Below, one piece after another: positions 8,861 to 15,677 of a DNA stretch of 39,005 nucleotides. A program made the translations under genes and the position numbers. The stretch lies in contig NZ_JWAJ01000008.1 in NCBI RefSeq assembly GCF_001068775.1, forward strand, positions 1 to 39,005. Direction: 5' to 3'. The notes below the pieces were generated by a model. That model was not told the DNA's origin. It searched no databases and saw only the letters and a program-made list of their open reading frames with translations. Every line of letters starts with the position of its first letter. Position 1 is the stretch's first letter. The DNA is from Streptococcus pseudopneumoniae. GTDB lineage: Bacteria; Bacillota; Bacilli; Lactobacillales; Streptococcaceae.

Positions 8861-9199
8861 ATGGAATATAATAAATTACAAAAGCATATCGCATTTCGCA
8901 TACGTGAATGCAGAAAAGAGCAGGGATTAAGTCAGGAAAAATTATCTGAAATAGCTGGTCTAGGTGTTAAAGCTATCCAAAACATAGAAAATATGAAGTA
9001 CGATTTCAAGATAAAAACTCTTGAATCCGTAATCAAAGCCCTAAATCTAACGGTCGAGGAGTTCTTTGATCTACAATCATATGAATCAGAGCGAGAAGAT
9101 TCTGCAGAAGTACTTTTTGAAAACTTAACAAAATTACCCAAAGATAAGCAAGGAAAAATTATATCCTCATTTAATGAGATTGTAAAGAATATCAAATAA
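8861..9199 (+). CDS. Small XRE-family regulator of the element
   Basis: This protein of about 112 residues has a Cro/C1-type HTH (LSQEKLSEIAGLG then AIQNIEN) and a C-terminal helical tail ending LPKDKQGKIISSFNEIV. It is a clear paralogue of the protein at 3296. I use ATG 8861; ATG 8849 and TTG 8804 are in frame but no start has a strong ribosome binding site. It is transcribed away from the LPXTG gene with 132 bp between starts, and palindromic ATAGTAC repeats lie in that gap. It probably regulates the surface protein and itself. Confidence 0.82.
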   Translation: MEYNKLQKHIAFRIRECRKEQGLSQEKLSEIAGLGVKAIQNIENMKYDFKIKTLESVIKALNLTVEEFFDLQSYESEREDSAEVLFENLTKLPKDKQGKIISSFNEIVKNIK

Positions 9200-9229
9200 A
9201 CCCAGCCAAAATAAATTTTGGTTGGGTTT
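9198..9229. terminator. Bidirectional terminator between convergent genes
   Basis: AAACCCAGCCAAAA and TTTTGGTTGGGTTT pair over 14 bp with one G-U and a 4-base loop, with T-runs on both strands. It separates the XRE gene from the converging 365-aa gene. Confidence 0.85.
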
Positions 9230-9233
9230 TTCA

Positions 9234-10331
9234 TTATATCTTTAAGTCTTCGGAATAATATTTATCTAACCTAATCTGATTTTCTTCCCACTCATATTCC
9301 TCTTCCAGTTCGTCAGCTTCTTCTTCTAATTTAATTGAAAAAGTACGCAAATAGTCAATACCAGATAATTCTAATGAATTTGTTTTTTTCACAGCATTAG
9401 TAACAGAAAGTATCAATATTGGCTCTTCCAAAAAAATAGCTCCTAAATATAAAGCAAATCTTATGTAATTTAATTTTTTTATGTTATTTGAATGTAAAGA
9501 CTCACTCTCTGGTTGCAGGATGGGAAATTCTCTGAACCTTTGTAGTAAATTATCATCCATCTTTTTAGAACCATTTGATAATCTATGAAATAAAGATCTT
9601 TTTTCATCTATTTCTTTATTGATGAACTCTTCTACAAAAACTTCCTGTTTGCAGCATACTCCATCTAGTTTTAGCTTCTTGTATTGATCCCTCATAATCT
9701 TGCTATAATTTTTCTTGATATACAAATCAGTAACACTTTCTTCAGTTTTAAAATCAGAAATATTTAAAAATGCCTCATATTCCGATAGAGATATGCAAGA
9801 TATTTCATCACCAATCTCATTGAAATTAATTAAATTATCTTTTATTTTATTTGAAATATAATTTAATTTTCTAAAATATATAAGCTCCTCTGGACAAGGA
9901 AATATTTTTGGCAAAAATGATAAAAGAAAAGTAACACATTCTGGATGATATAACAGTTCATACCCCAATTCCAAAGACAACTTAATATTACTAACCTTTC
10001 TATAAAATTGTGTTTCTGTTTCTAAAAGATATTGCTTCACTAATGGAAATTCTTTTAAAATCGGAATAAGGTTCGTAATGTCTTTTTCTACTCCTCTTTT
10101 AATTTCATTATAGAAAGCGTCAGGATTCTTCAATCTAAGCCCCAGTTCTTCTTGTACAAAATCACCAGCCCTCTTATAGATGCCATCATCCTTGTATTGT
10201 TCGAATTGTTCCACAATGATATGTTGGTAGTTATTTTCTATGTATCTTGCTAAAGAATTTTCTATATCTAATAAATCATTAATCTTAATGTACGGTTCAT
10301 AAAAGTTAAACCAAGTATCAGATTTTGACAT
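9234..10331 (-). CDS. Unknown 365-aa protein with a 174-residue internal duplication
   Basis: I do not recognise this family. It is soluble, with no signal peptide. Two blocks repeat at a constant offset of 174 residues: YIENNYQHIIVEQF (30 on) with YIKKNYSKIMRDQY (204 on), both leading to DG(I/V) and F-V-x-E. Then KEFPL (93 on) pairs with REFPI (267 on), both leading to a hydrophobic stretch with LG and a Pro. The tail (about 335-360) is very acidic. The gene has its own strong promoter and a GGAGG ribosome binding site, and it is convergent with the XRE gene. Its place between modules suggests autonomous cargo; a host-interaction or defence role is only a guess. Confidence 0.75.
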   Translation of the reverse strand: MSKSDTWFNFYEPYIKINDLLDIENSLARYIENNYQHIIVEQFEQYKDDGIYKRAGDFVQEELGLRLKNPDAFYNEIKRGVEKDITNLIPILKEFPLVKQYLLETETQFYRKVSNIKLSLELGYELLYHPECVTFLLSFLPKIFPCPEELIYFRKLNYISNKIKDNLINFNEIGDEISCISLSEYEAFLNISDFKTEESVTDLYIKKNYSKIMRDQYKKLKLDGVCCKQEVFVEEFINKEIDEKRSLFHRLSNGSKKMDDNLLQRFREFPILQPESESLHSNNIKKLNYIRFALYLGAIFLEEPILILSVTNAVKKTNSLELSGIDYLRTFSIKLEEEADELEEEYEWEENQIRLDKYYSEDLKI

Positions 10332-10377
10332 ATATTCCTCCCCCGAAACTTATGAATTGATTCCCACTTTTGCAATT

Positions 10378-10406
10378 ATTTTACCACATTTGCTTTTTTT
10401 TATCAA
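10378..10406 (-). promoter_or_regulatory. Promoter of the 365-aa gene
   Basis: TTGATA-N17-TAAAAT with an extended TGG before the -10 lies on the minus strand, about 50 bp before the start at 10331. It is a strong consensus-type promoter. Confidence 0.7.
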
Positions 10407-10413
10407 TTTATTT

Positions 10414-10442
10414 TTGAACCCTATCTGCATAGGCAAATTAAT
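10414..10442 (+). promoter_or_regulatory. Candidate promoter of the mobilization/replication genes
   Basis: TTGAAC-N17-ATTAAT, with an inverted repeat CCTAT/ATAGG inside the spacer, lies about 95 bp before the first gene of the plus-strand module. The -10 is imperfect. Confidence 0.4.
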
Positions 10443-10488
10443 GTCTTCGTGTTATCATATTTTTGTTAACACAAGAGCTCTTTTACTC

Positions 10489-10522
10489 GTCAGCATTCGC
10501 GATAAGCTGACCATGCTTTTTT
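10489..10522 (+). promoter_or_regulatory. Attenuator-like leader structure
   Basis: GTCAGC/GCTGAC (10489-10511) and the overlapping AGCAT/ATGCT (10492-10517) cannot form together. The second is followed by TTTTTT. Directly after it comes the AGGAGG of the next gene. The arrangement resembles a transcription attenuator; no ligand or leader peptide is evident. Confidence 0.4.
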
Positions 10523-10538
10523 GACAGGAGGAATTAAC

Positions 10539-10931
10539 ATGTCAAAAGAAAAAAAATTAACACCTGGCAACCACGAAAGTGCAAGAGCATTTTTGGATGC
10601 TTTATCAACTTCTGTTGATGTCCCATCAGCTGTTAAAGTTGTTGACAAAAACAATGGCATCATCAACGAAGGTCAGGAAAACCAACGCCCTTGGGCATCT
10701 CTAACATGCGTAGATGTCAAACTCTATGAACAGTTCGCTAGCATTAATCAAGAATCTTACTGTCCAACTTTCAAAGTCAAGTTGAAAAACTATCAGAACG
10801 AGAATTTAGATGGTTTGATTAACGCTGACATCGTAATTAGCAAGTATGACTTATCATTTGTACTTGATAAACTCAAGCAACCAGTCGGACTAGCTCTTGT
10901 CGCTGAGCTTGCCGACATTTCGCTCAAATAG
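10539..10931 (+). CDS. Hypothetical protein, first gene of the mobilization module
   Basis: I do not recognise this 130-aa soluble protein. It has no membrane segment and no metal or nucleotide motif. Its middle part is predicted beta-rich (WASLTCVDVKLYEQF, TFKVKLKNYQ). I place the start at ATG 10539 after AGGAGG with 8-base spacing; an in-frame TTG at 10521 lies before the ribosome binding site. It is followed 15 bp later by the membrane protein gene and probably shares an operon with the ATPase. Small proteins at this position in Tn916-like and related elements accompany the coupling protein, but no direct role can be assigned. Confidence 0.78.
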   Translation: MSKEKKLTPGNHESARAFLDALSTSVDVPSAVKVVDKNNGIINEGQENQRPWASLTCVDVKLYEQFASINQESYCPTFKVKLKNYQNENLDGLINADIVISKYDLSFVLDKLKQPVGLALVAELADISLK

Positions 10932-10946
10932 AAGAGAGGTGGCAAC

Positions 10947-11486
10947 ATGAAGAAACTTGTAACAAAATTCATGAAATTAGAGTGGTACTATCAGCTTTTT
11001 ATAGCTTTAATCAGCTTTGTTTCGCTAGCGCTACTTATTAAGTTTCTACTATGGATAGTTCCATTTGTCTTTGGATTTTTAATGCTGATGTGGATTTTCA
11101 CAAACGGAGAAATTTTCTCTCTACCTTGGCAACGATACAAACAGAGAAATCAAACCTCTGACAATCTTTTGTACGAGAAGTTATATCACTGGTTGACAGA
11201 AGAAGGTGTGACAGAACTACCAATTTCCACACTAAATTTCACGCAAGGGATAGAAGAAGATAAACCAGATACTTACTTTGTTCACATCAACAAAGAAATC
11301 TCTGATGAACTTCTTGCAGAGTTTGAAACAAAAGTAAGACAAGTTGTAAAAACTATGTCAAACGATTCTACAGATAGCATTGTGAAGCGTGTGAAGCGTG
11401 AACCCTTCCTTGCAATCAAAGTTCGTTTAGTGTCAACTCATGACATGATGCTAATGCAAAAACCTCAGAGAGAAGAGGACTTCTAG
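10947..11486 (+). CDS. Small membrane protein of the mobilization module
   Basis: This 179-aa protein has two adjacent transmembrane segments (about residues 16-52, LFIALISFVSLALLIKFLL onward) and a cytoplasmic C-terminal domain of about 125 residues. The ribosome binding site is GAGAGG before ATG 10947. Its stop lies one base before the start of the FtsK-like ATPase, so the two are probably translationally coupled and may form one complex at the membrane. Membrane-anchored partners of TcpA-type coupling proteins have this size and layout, which is the basis of my suggestion; the family is not recognised by name. Confidence 0.78.
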   Translation: MKKLVTKFMKLEWYYQLFIALISFVSLALLIKFLLWIVPFVFGFLMLMWIFTNGEIFSLPWQRYKQRNQTSDNLLYEKLYHWLTEEGVTELPISTLNFTQGIEEDKPDTYFVHINKEISDELLAEFETKVRQVVKTMSNDSTDSIVKRVKREPFLAIKVRLVSTHDMMLMQKPQREEDF

Positions 11487-11487
11487 C

Positions 11488-12210
11488 ATGATAAAAAATG
11501 TTTTCGAGGTCAATAGCAGAGGTCAACCAACCTCTGCATCTATTGACATTAACCGATTTTTCGCATGGATTATTGCAGGCCCGTCTGGTTCGGGAAAATC
11601 CACTTTTTTGAGAAGACTTTTAGGACTCATTTCATTTCATGATACAGATGCTGAAGCTTACTTTTTGGATTTTAAAGCAGATGAAGAAATGTTTTCAATG
11701 ACTAGTGATCATGTCACAAGAGGTTTTAACTGTCTAGAATTGTTCGAAACAGTCTACCAACGTTTTGAAGCTAGACTTGATAAGCAAGAACAAAACTCGC
11801 ATAATCTTTACCTAATTTTTGATGAGTGGCAAGCTTTTCTCGCTTATCTTGAGCAAACCGACAAGAAAAAACATAAAGATGTTTTATCAAAAATGTTAAT
11901 GATGAATAGCATGGGTAGGAGCCTAGGTTTACGAATTATTTTGTCCAGTCAACGTTTCTTGATGTCTGATTTACCAGGGCGGTATAACTTCAACTGTATA
12001 ATTTCATTATCTACTAGTTTTCTCATGTCTACGAATAACAGGCAGCTTCTATTCCCAGATATGGAAAAAACCGAAGTTGTCGTAAAACCTAGAGGATATG
12101 GCTATTTCCAACTTGAGGGAGAATCTGTTAAAATGTTTCGCACTATTCAAGTAAGAGACGAGGGTCGGCTAAATCAACGGATGCAAGAGCTATTTTCAAG
12201 ATATAGCTAG
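11488..12210 (+). CDS. FtsK/TcpA-like DNA-translocase ATPase
   Basis: This 240-aa P-loop ATPase has Walker A GPSGSGKST at residues 31-39 and Walker B LYLIFDEW ending at D112-E113. It then has GLRIILSSQR, the Gln-containing sensor segment typical of FtsK/HerA-type motors. It is much shorter than FtsK or full TcpA. It has no membrane segment and no gamma domain, so membrane attachment may come from the preceding protein. Streptococcal IMEs often encode such coupling-protein-like ATPases to bring the relaxase-DNA complex to a conjugation channel. The role is inferred from family and context. Confidence 0.82.
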   Translation: MIKNVFEVNSRGQPTSASIDINRFFAWIIAGPSGSGKSTFLRRLLGLISFHDTDAEAYFLDFKADEEMFSMTSDHVTRGFNCLELFETVYQRFEARLDKQEQNSHNLYLIFDEWQAFLAYLEQTDKKKHKDVLSKMLMMNSMGRSLGLRIILSSQRFLMSDLPGRYNFNCIISLSTSFLMSTNNRQLLFPDMEKTEVVVKPRGYGYFQLEGESVKMFRTIQVRDEGRLNQRMQELFSRYS

Positions 12211-12583
12211 CGCTTTTTCTGCTACACTTGTTTAGCGCGACAGTAAGCTTATTTTGAAGTTTCATCATCGGTTTAGTGTCGGCACGACATTGCCAGCAGA
12301 AAAATGACTGCTTGCAAGGGCTAGAGGGTGGAGATTTTTCAAGCGTAACGATGCCGAAGGCAAGGAGTGAAGCGAAGAAAAATACTACCCGTCCCTTGTT
12401 AGCTGGCAAGCGTTCTCGGATCGATGATTTATCATCGGGCAGGAGAGGCTGGGGTTTGGGGCAACGCCCCAAGAGTTACTACAATTTAATTTTTAATTAT
12501 TCTACGCACGTGTTAGACTGGGCTTGTCGATAGTCTAACACTGAAATAATTAAAAAAATAATTAGAATTGAGGTTTAATTATT
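12211..12583 (+). other. Non-coding origin candidate (oriT or double-strand origin)
   Basis: This 373-bp gap before rep is rich in structure. It holds CGATGA/TCATCG at 12422-12437, a 7-bp GC-rich hairpin TTGGGGC/GCCCCAA type at 12456-12472 followed by TTACTACAA, and the nested cruciform at 12490-12556. TACTACA resembles the TACTACG nick region of pMV158-type origins as I recall it. An open frame at 12276-12533 exists but has no ribosome binding site and crosses these structures. The position just upstream of the HUH initiator supports an origin. Confidence 0.6.
12490..12556. repeat. Nested perfect inverted repeat (cruciform) before rep
   Basis: The outer arms TTTTTAATTATT (12490-12501) and AATAATTAAAAA (12545-12556) are perfectly complementary. 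The inner arms GTGTTAGACT (12510-12519) and AGTCTAACAC (12532-12541) are also perfect, around a 12-base loop GGGCTTGTCGAT. Loops of this kind are typical substrates of HUH initiators. Confidence 0.7.
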
Positions 12584-13975
12584 ATGAAAAATACAAAAAA
12601 GGAAGCCCTTTTAACATCAGTGCTATTAACGCAACAATTCTCAAATGGCTTCTGGGATAATGACTGGAATAAAGAACTACTTGAATCAGCGGATATTGAA
12701 AAAATTCTTGAGGAAATTGTCAGAAGAGTTAGTGAAGTGACAACAGTTACTGAAGCATATGCAATTAATCATGATAAAGACACATCTGTAAAATTCGACA
12801 AAAAACTTCAAGAAACAACTACTAAACTTGCCGAACCACATATACATGCTTTGCTCAAGTTTAAGAAAGGTGCAACACTATCTACTTTAGCAGAAAAAAT
12901 CGGATTAGAAGAACAGCATCTCGAAAAATCAAAGTCTGGAAGATATGGCTACGATAACTTGTTGGCTTACTTAATTCATGCAAAAGATAAAGATAAATAT
13001 CAATATAGCCCTGATGAAGTAGTTACTCTAGCAGGTAAAGACTACTTAGAAGTATATCATCAAAGGAAAGAGAGCTGGCTTAAAGGAAAAGCCAAAAAAG
13101 AAGTAAACCAAACCTACGAAGATATTGACTTGCTTATCGATAACATTCTAAACGAGTATATCACCAAAAATGAAATACTTCTTGAACAGAAATATCGCAC
13201 ACTGTATGCAGTCCACAAAGCTAGGATAAACGATACCATTCGTACCGTTGGGGAAATCAAAGGAACTCGTACTAAATATGAGTTAGATAACGGAGAATTT
13301 AAAAAAACTATTCTCTTCATTCATGGGAGTACTGGTCTTGGAAAGTCAACCTTTGCAAAGGACTTATCCAAAGCTATCATTCAGTTGGCAAAACAAAATG
13401 GTCAAAACTGGCAATCAGTAGTGACTGCTGCCACAAACATCTTTGACGAGGTGAACGGAGAAGAGATTCTTTTTCTTGACGACGTTCGAGGAGATAGTTT
13501 AACCGCTTCAGATTGGCTAAAACTATTAGATCCCTTCAATATAAGCCCAATTTCTGCACGCTACCAAAATAAGATGGGAGCAGCAAAAGTTATCATTATC
13601 ACCAGTTCGAAATACCCACTAGATTTCTTTTACAACACAAAAGGGAACGATAGAGAAGACCTATCACAGTATGTTAGAAGAATTGAGTGTCTGGCTACAA
13701 TAAGAGGAAATGATAAAAATCCTAAGTTTTATGTATCATATCCTCAACGAATGGAAGAACCTGTAAAAACTATCTTAGAAAATGAGCAGGAAGTTTCCTT
13801 ATCTTATGACTTTGCAAATGATTCGTTACTTAATAGTAGACAGGATTTATTATCAACATTGCTTTCTAAAATAGCGATTAATAATCAGTGGGATATCTTA
13901 GAATTAGGCAAATCAAAAACCCCATCCGAAACTTTGGCGAGCGAGGACGAGGTTGCAGATAATCAAGAAGAGTAA
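12584..13975 (+). CDS. rep: Replication initiator/relaxase-like protein, HUH plus SF3 helicase
   Basis: This 463-aa protein has two domains. The N-terminal HUH nuclease shows NHDKD (62-66), the metal motif PHIHALL with His86 and His88, and a candidate catalytic Tyr129 in AYLIHAKDKDKYQY; this is the Rep_2 pattern of pMV158-type initiators. The C-terminal SF3-like helicase has Walker A GSTGLGKST (248-256), Walker B ILFLDD (295-300) and a motif-C-like VIIITSS (336-342). The same fusion occurs in pCRESS-type plasmids related to ancestors of CRESS-DNA viruses, and in streptococcal IMEs where it may act as a relaxase. It starts at ATG 12584 after GAGG. Confidence 0.88.
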   Translation: MKNTKKEALLTSVLLTQQFSNGFWDNDWNKELLESADIEKILEEIVRRVSEVTTVTEAYAINHDKDTSVKFDKKLQETTTKLAEPHIHALLKFKKGATLSTLAEKIGLEEQHLEKSKSGRYGYDNLLAYLIHAKDKDKYQYSPDEVVTLAGKDYLEVYHQRKESWLKGKAKKEVNQTYEDIDLLIDNILNEYITKNEILLEQKYRTLYAVHKARINDTIRTVGEIKGTRTKYELDNGEFKKTILFIHGSTGLGKSTFAKDLSKAIIQLAKQNGQNWQSVVTAATNIFDEVNGEEILFLDDVRGDSLTASDWLKLLDPFNISPISARYQNKMGAAKVIIITSSKYPLDFFYNTKGNDREDLSQYVRRIECLATIRGNDKNPKFYVSYPQRMEEPVKTILENEQEVSLSYDFANDSLLNSRQDLLSTLLSKIAINNQWDILELGKSKTPSETLASEDEVADNQEE

Positions 13976-13979
13976 ATAG

Positions 13980-13995
13980 GGTATCTCTTGATACC
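13980..13995 (+). promoter_or_regulatory. Small hairpin before the excisionase gene
   Basis: GGTATC/GATACC with a 4-base loop lies between the rep stop and a TATACC box ahead of xis. It could be an operator or weak terminator. Confidence 0.3.
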
Positions 13996-14023
13996 TCTAT
14001 TATACCATACATTGGAGGAACAG

Positions 14024-14287
14024 ATGCAAGTAATTCTACCAGATGAACAAGTTCAACAAATTCAGCTCCTACTTGCTGAACTTATCAAGAAAGAAATTGA
14101 AAATAGATTGAACAATAGTAACCTTGAAAGTCCGTTTTTAAACAAACAACAGGCTTGCCACTACTTGGGTATCTCAAACAATACTCTCGACAGTTGGATT
14201 AAACGAGGACTGCCTGCAATAAAAATAGGTAAGACTATACGATTTAATAAAGAAGCCATTAATTCATGGCTTTACTCACAAAACTAG
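14024..14287 (+). CDS. xis: Excisionase, HTH_17 family
   Basis: This protein of about 87 residues has a MerR-like winged helix in its C-terminal half: LNKQQACHYLGISNNTLDSW, then RGLPAIKIGKTIRF and a final NSWL. This is the usual excisionase HTH_17 pattern. I place the start at ATG 14024, five bases after GGAGG; an in-frame ATG at 13988 has no ribosome binding site. It lies directly before the integrase gene. It probably bends attachment-site DNA and biases the integrase to excision. Confidence 0.85.
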   Translation: MQVILPDEQVQQIQLLLAELIKKEIENRLNNSNLESPFLNKQQACHYLGISNNTLDSWIKRGLPAIKIGKTIRFNKEAINSWLYSQN

Positions 14288-14307
14288 AAATATCTATATT
14301 TTTGTTT

Positions 14308-14360
14308 TATAATAGTCATGATATTTTCTGGTTCGATATACAAGGAGAATATCATGACTA
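14308..14360 (+). promoter_or_regulatory. Integrase promoter with 13-bp perfect inverted repeat
   Basis: TATAAT at 14308-14313 is followed by TAGTCATGATATT (14313-14325), whose perfect complement AATATCATGACTA (14348-14360) contains the integrase start codon. The 22-base spacer holds the AAGGAG ribosome binding site. The arms could be an operator pair overlapping the transcription start, or an RNA hairpin masking the start codon. Confidence 0.65.
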
Positions 14361-15571
14361 TCAGTAAGACAAAAAACGGAACCTATCGCTTAAAAGTCTA
14401 TATCCCAATTGAAGCACGAATGCCACTTGGTATTGTCAATAGCAACTATTACGATAAGAGATTCAAAACAAGAAAGGAGGCAAGGCAAGCTGAGATAGAC
14501 TTGCTTACTAAGTTAAATCAAATAGAAGATAATGAGTTTACAGGACTAGCAAAAGGAGATATTCTTTTCTCAGACTTCTATAACAATATCTGGTGGGACT
14601 CTTATAAAGCAGGACAAACTACATCTACTTCTAAGCCACCAAGCAGGTCAACAGTTGCAAATACCAAAACCTGTTTTGAAAAACATATCCTACCACTTCT
14701 TGGAAACTATACGATACAGTTTTTAAACCAAAATAAGCAAGTTATCCTAAATCTAATGACATCTAAGGCTAATGAATATGCGAACTTCAAATCTTTACGT
14801 AGTTATGTAATTTCCATTTTTGACTGGGCAGAAGAACTTGAGTATATAGAAGCTAATAAAGTTGCAAAAATATTAAGAAGAATAAAAGCTACTAAAAAGA
14901 TTCAACTTGCAGAGTCAAAGAGAGAGGAAGATTTATATCTAACTCATGAACAACTCCAAGAATGGTTCTCAGCATTTCAAGAAGATTTAGATAATGATAA
15001 AATAACTCTGAAAGATTATGTTTTATTTTATCTCACTTTTTTCTTAGGTGATAGAAAATCTGAAACCTATGCTCTTCAATGGAAACATATCGACTTTTCA
15101 AAATCACAGATTCAGCTAATTCAAGCTTTAGATAGATATGGACAAGTAAAATCTACTAAGGGAAATAAGAAAACTATTTTCTCTATTTCTAATGACTTAC
15201 TTCAGCTCCTTACCTCTTGGAAAGAACAACAAAAATATGAACTGGCAAAGTTTGGCATCATCAGTAATCCAGAACAATTTGTTTTTACATATATCGACAC
15301 AAAAGGAAACATAAATAAGCCTTTACATGCTGACTATCTAAACAACAAAATGAAAAGTATTAGAAAGCGACATAAAGAGCTGACACACGCTACACCTCAT
15401 AAACTACGACATACAGGAGCAACACTTGCTAAACAAGCAGGAATGAGCTTAGAAGCCATTTCTGAAGCACTAACGCATAGCGATACAGGCACAACTCAAA
15501 TTTATGTCAACACCTCTAATGTAGTTCCTATGGCAGTTGGGGAATTTGCTTTAAAGTCTCTAAAACAATAA
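14354..15571 (+). CDS. int: Tyrosine recombinase/integrase
   Basis: This protein of about 405 residues has an N-terminal arm-binding domain (KTKNGTYRLKVYIP onward), a SAM-like core-binding domain in the middle, and a C-terminal catalytic domain. Visible catalytic elements are the Arg in GDRKSETYALQW, HKLRHTG (H-x-x-R), the His in ALTHSDTGTT, and the Tyr nucleophile in QIYVN. The start is ATG 14354 with AAGGAG at the right spacing; the frame is open upstream to 14318. It lies next to attR and its site is the 28-bp core inside rpsI. Three direct repeats after its stop are probable arm sites. Confidence 0.92.
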   Translation: MTISKTKNGTYRLKVYIPIEARMPLGIVNSNYYDKRFKTRKEARQAEIDLLTKLNQIEDNEFTGLAKGDILFSDFYNNIWWDSYKAGQTTSTSKPPSRSTVANTKTCFEKHILPLLGNYTIQFLNQNKQVILNLMTSKANEYANFKSLRSYVISIFDWAEELEYIEANKVAKILRRIKATKKIQLAESKREEDLYLTHEQLQEWFSAFQEDLDNDKITLKDYVLFYLTFFLGDRKSETYALQWKHIDFSKSQIQLIQALDRYGQVKSTKGNKKTIFSISNDLLQLLTSWKEQQKYELAKFGIISNPEQFVFTYIDTKGNINKPLHADYLNNKMKSIRKRHKELTHATPHKLRHTGATLAKQAGMSLEAISEALTHSDTGTTQIYVNTSNVVPMAVGEFALKSLKQ

Positions 15572-15578
15572 GGTAAAA

Positions 15579-15643
15579 ATAAGGTGAACTTTGAGGTAAA
15601 CTTTTTAAAAAAACACGAAAAAAGCACCCATAAGGTAAACTTT
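15579..15643 (+). repeat. Three direct repeats near attR (probable arm sites)
   Basis: ATAAGGTGAACTTT (15579-15592), GAGGTAAACTTTT (15593-15605) and ATAAGGTAAACTTT (15630-15643) match the single copy at 5212. The third overlaps the terminator loop. Confidence 0.5.
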
Positions 15644-15653
15644 TGAGTGCTTT
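15617..15653 (-). terminator. Element-supplied terminator for rpsI
   Basis: On the minus strand AAAGCACUCA pairs with UGGGUGCUUU, followed by a U-run, 25 bp after the rpsI stop. It replaces the displaced native terminator at 4998-5030. Confidence 0.7.
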
Positions 15654-15677
15654 GAAACGTTGATATAATCGTATTGA

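Noticed and set aside
12276..12533. 85-codon plus-strand frame between the ATPase and rep genes
   Set aside because: It has no ribosome binding site, has Arg/Ser/Gly-rich low-complexity content, and runs through the hairpins of the origin candidate; treated as non-coding.
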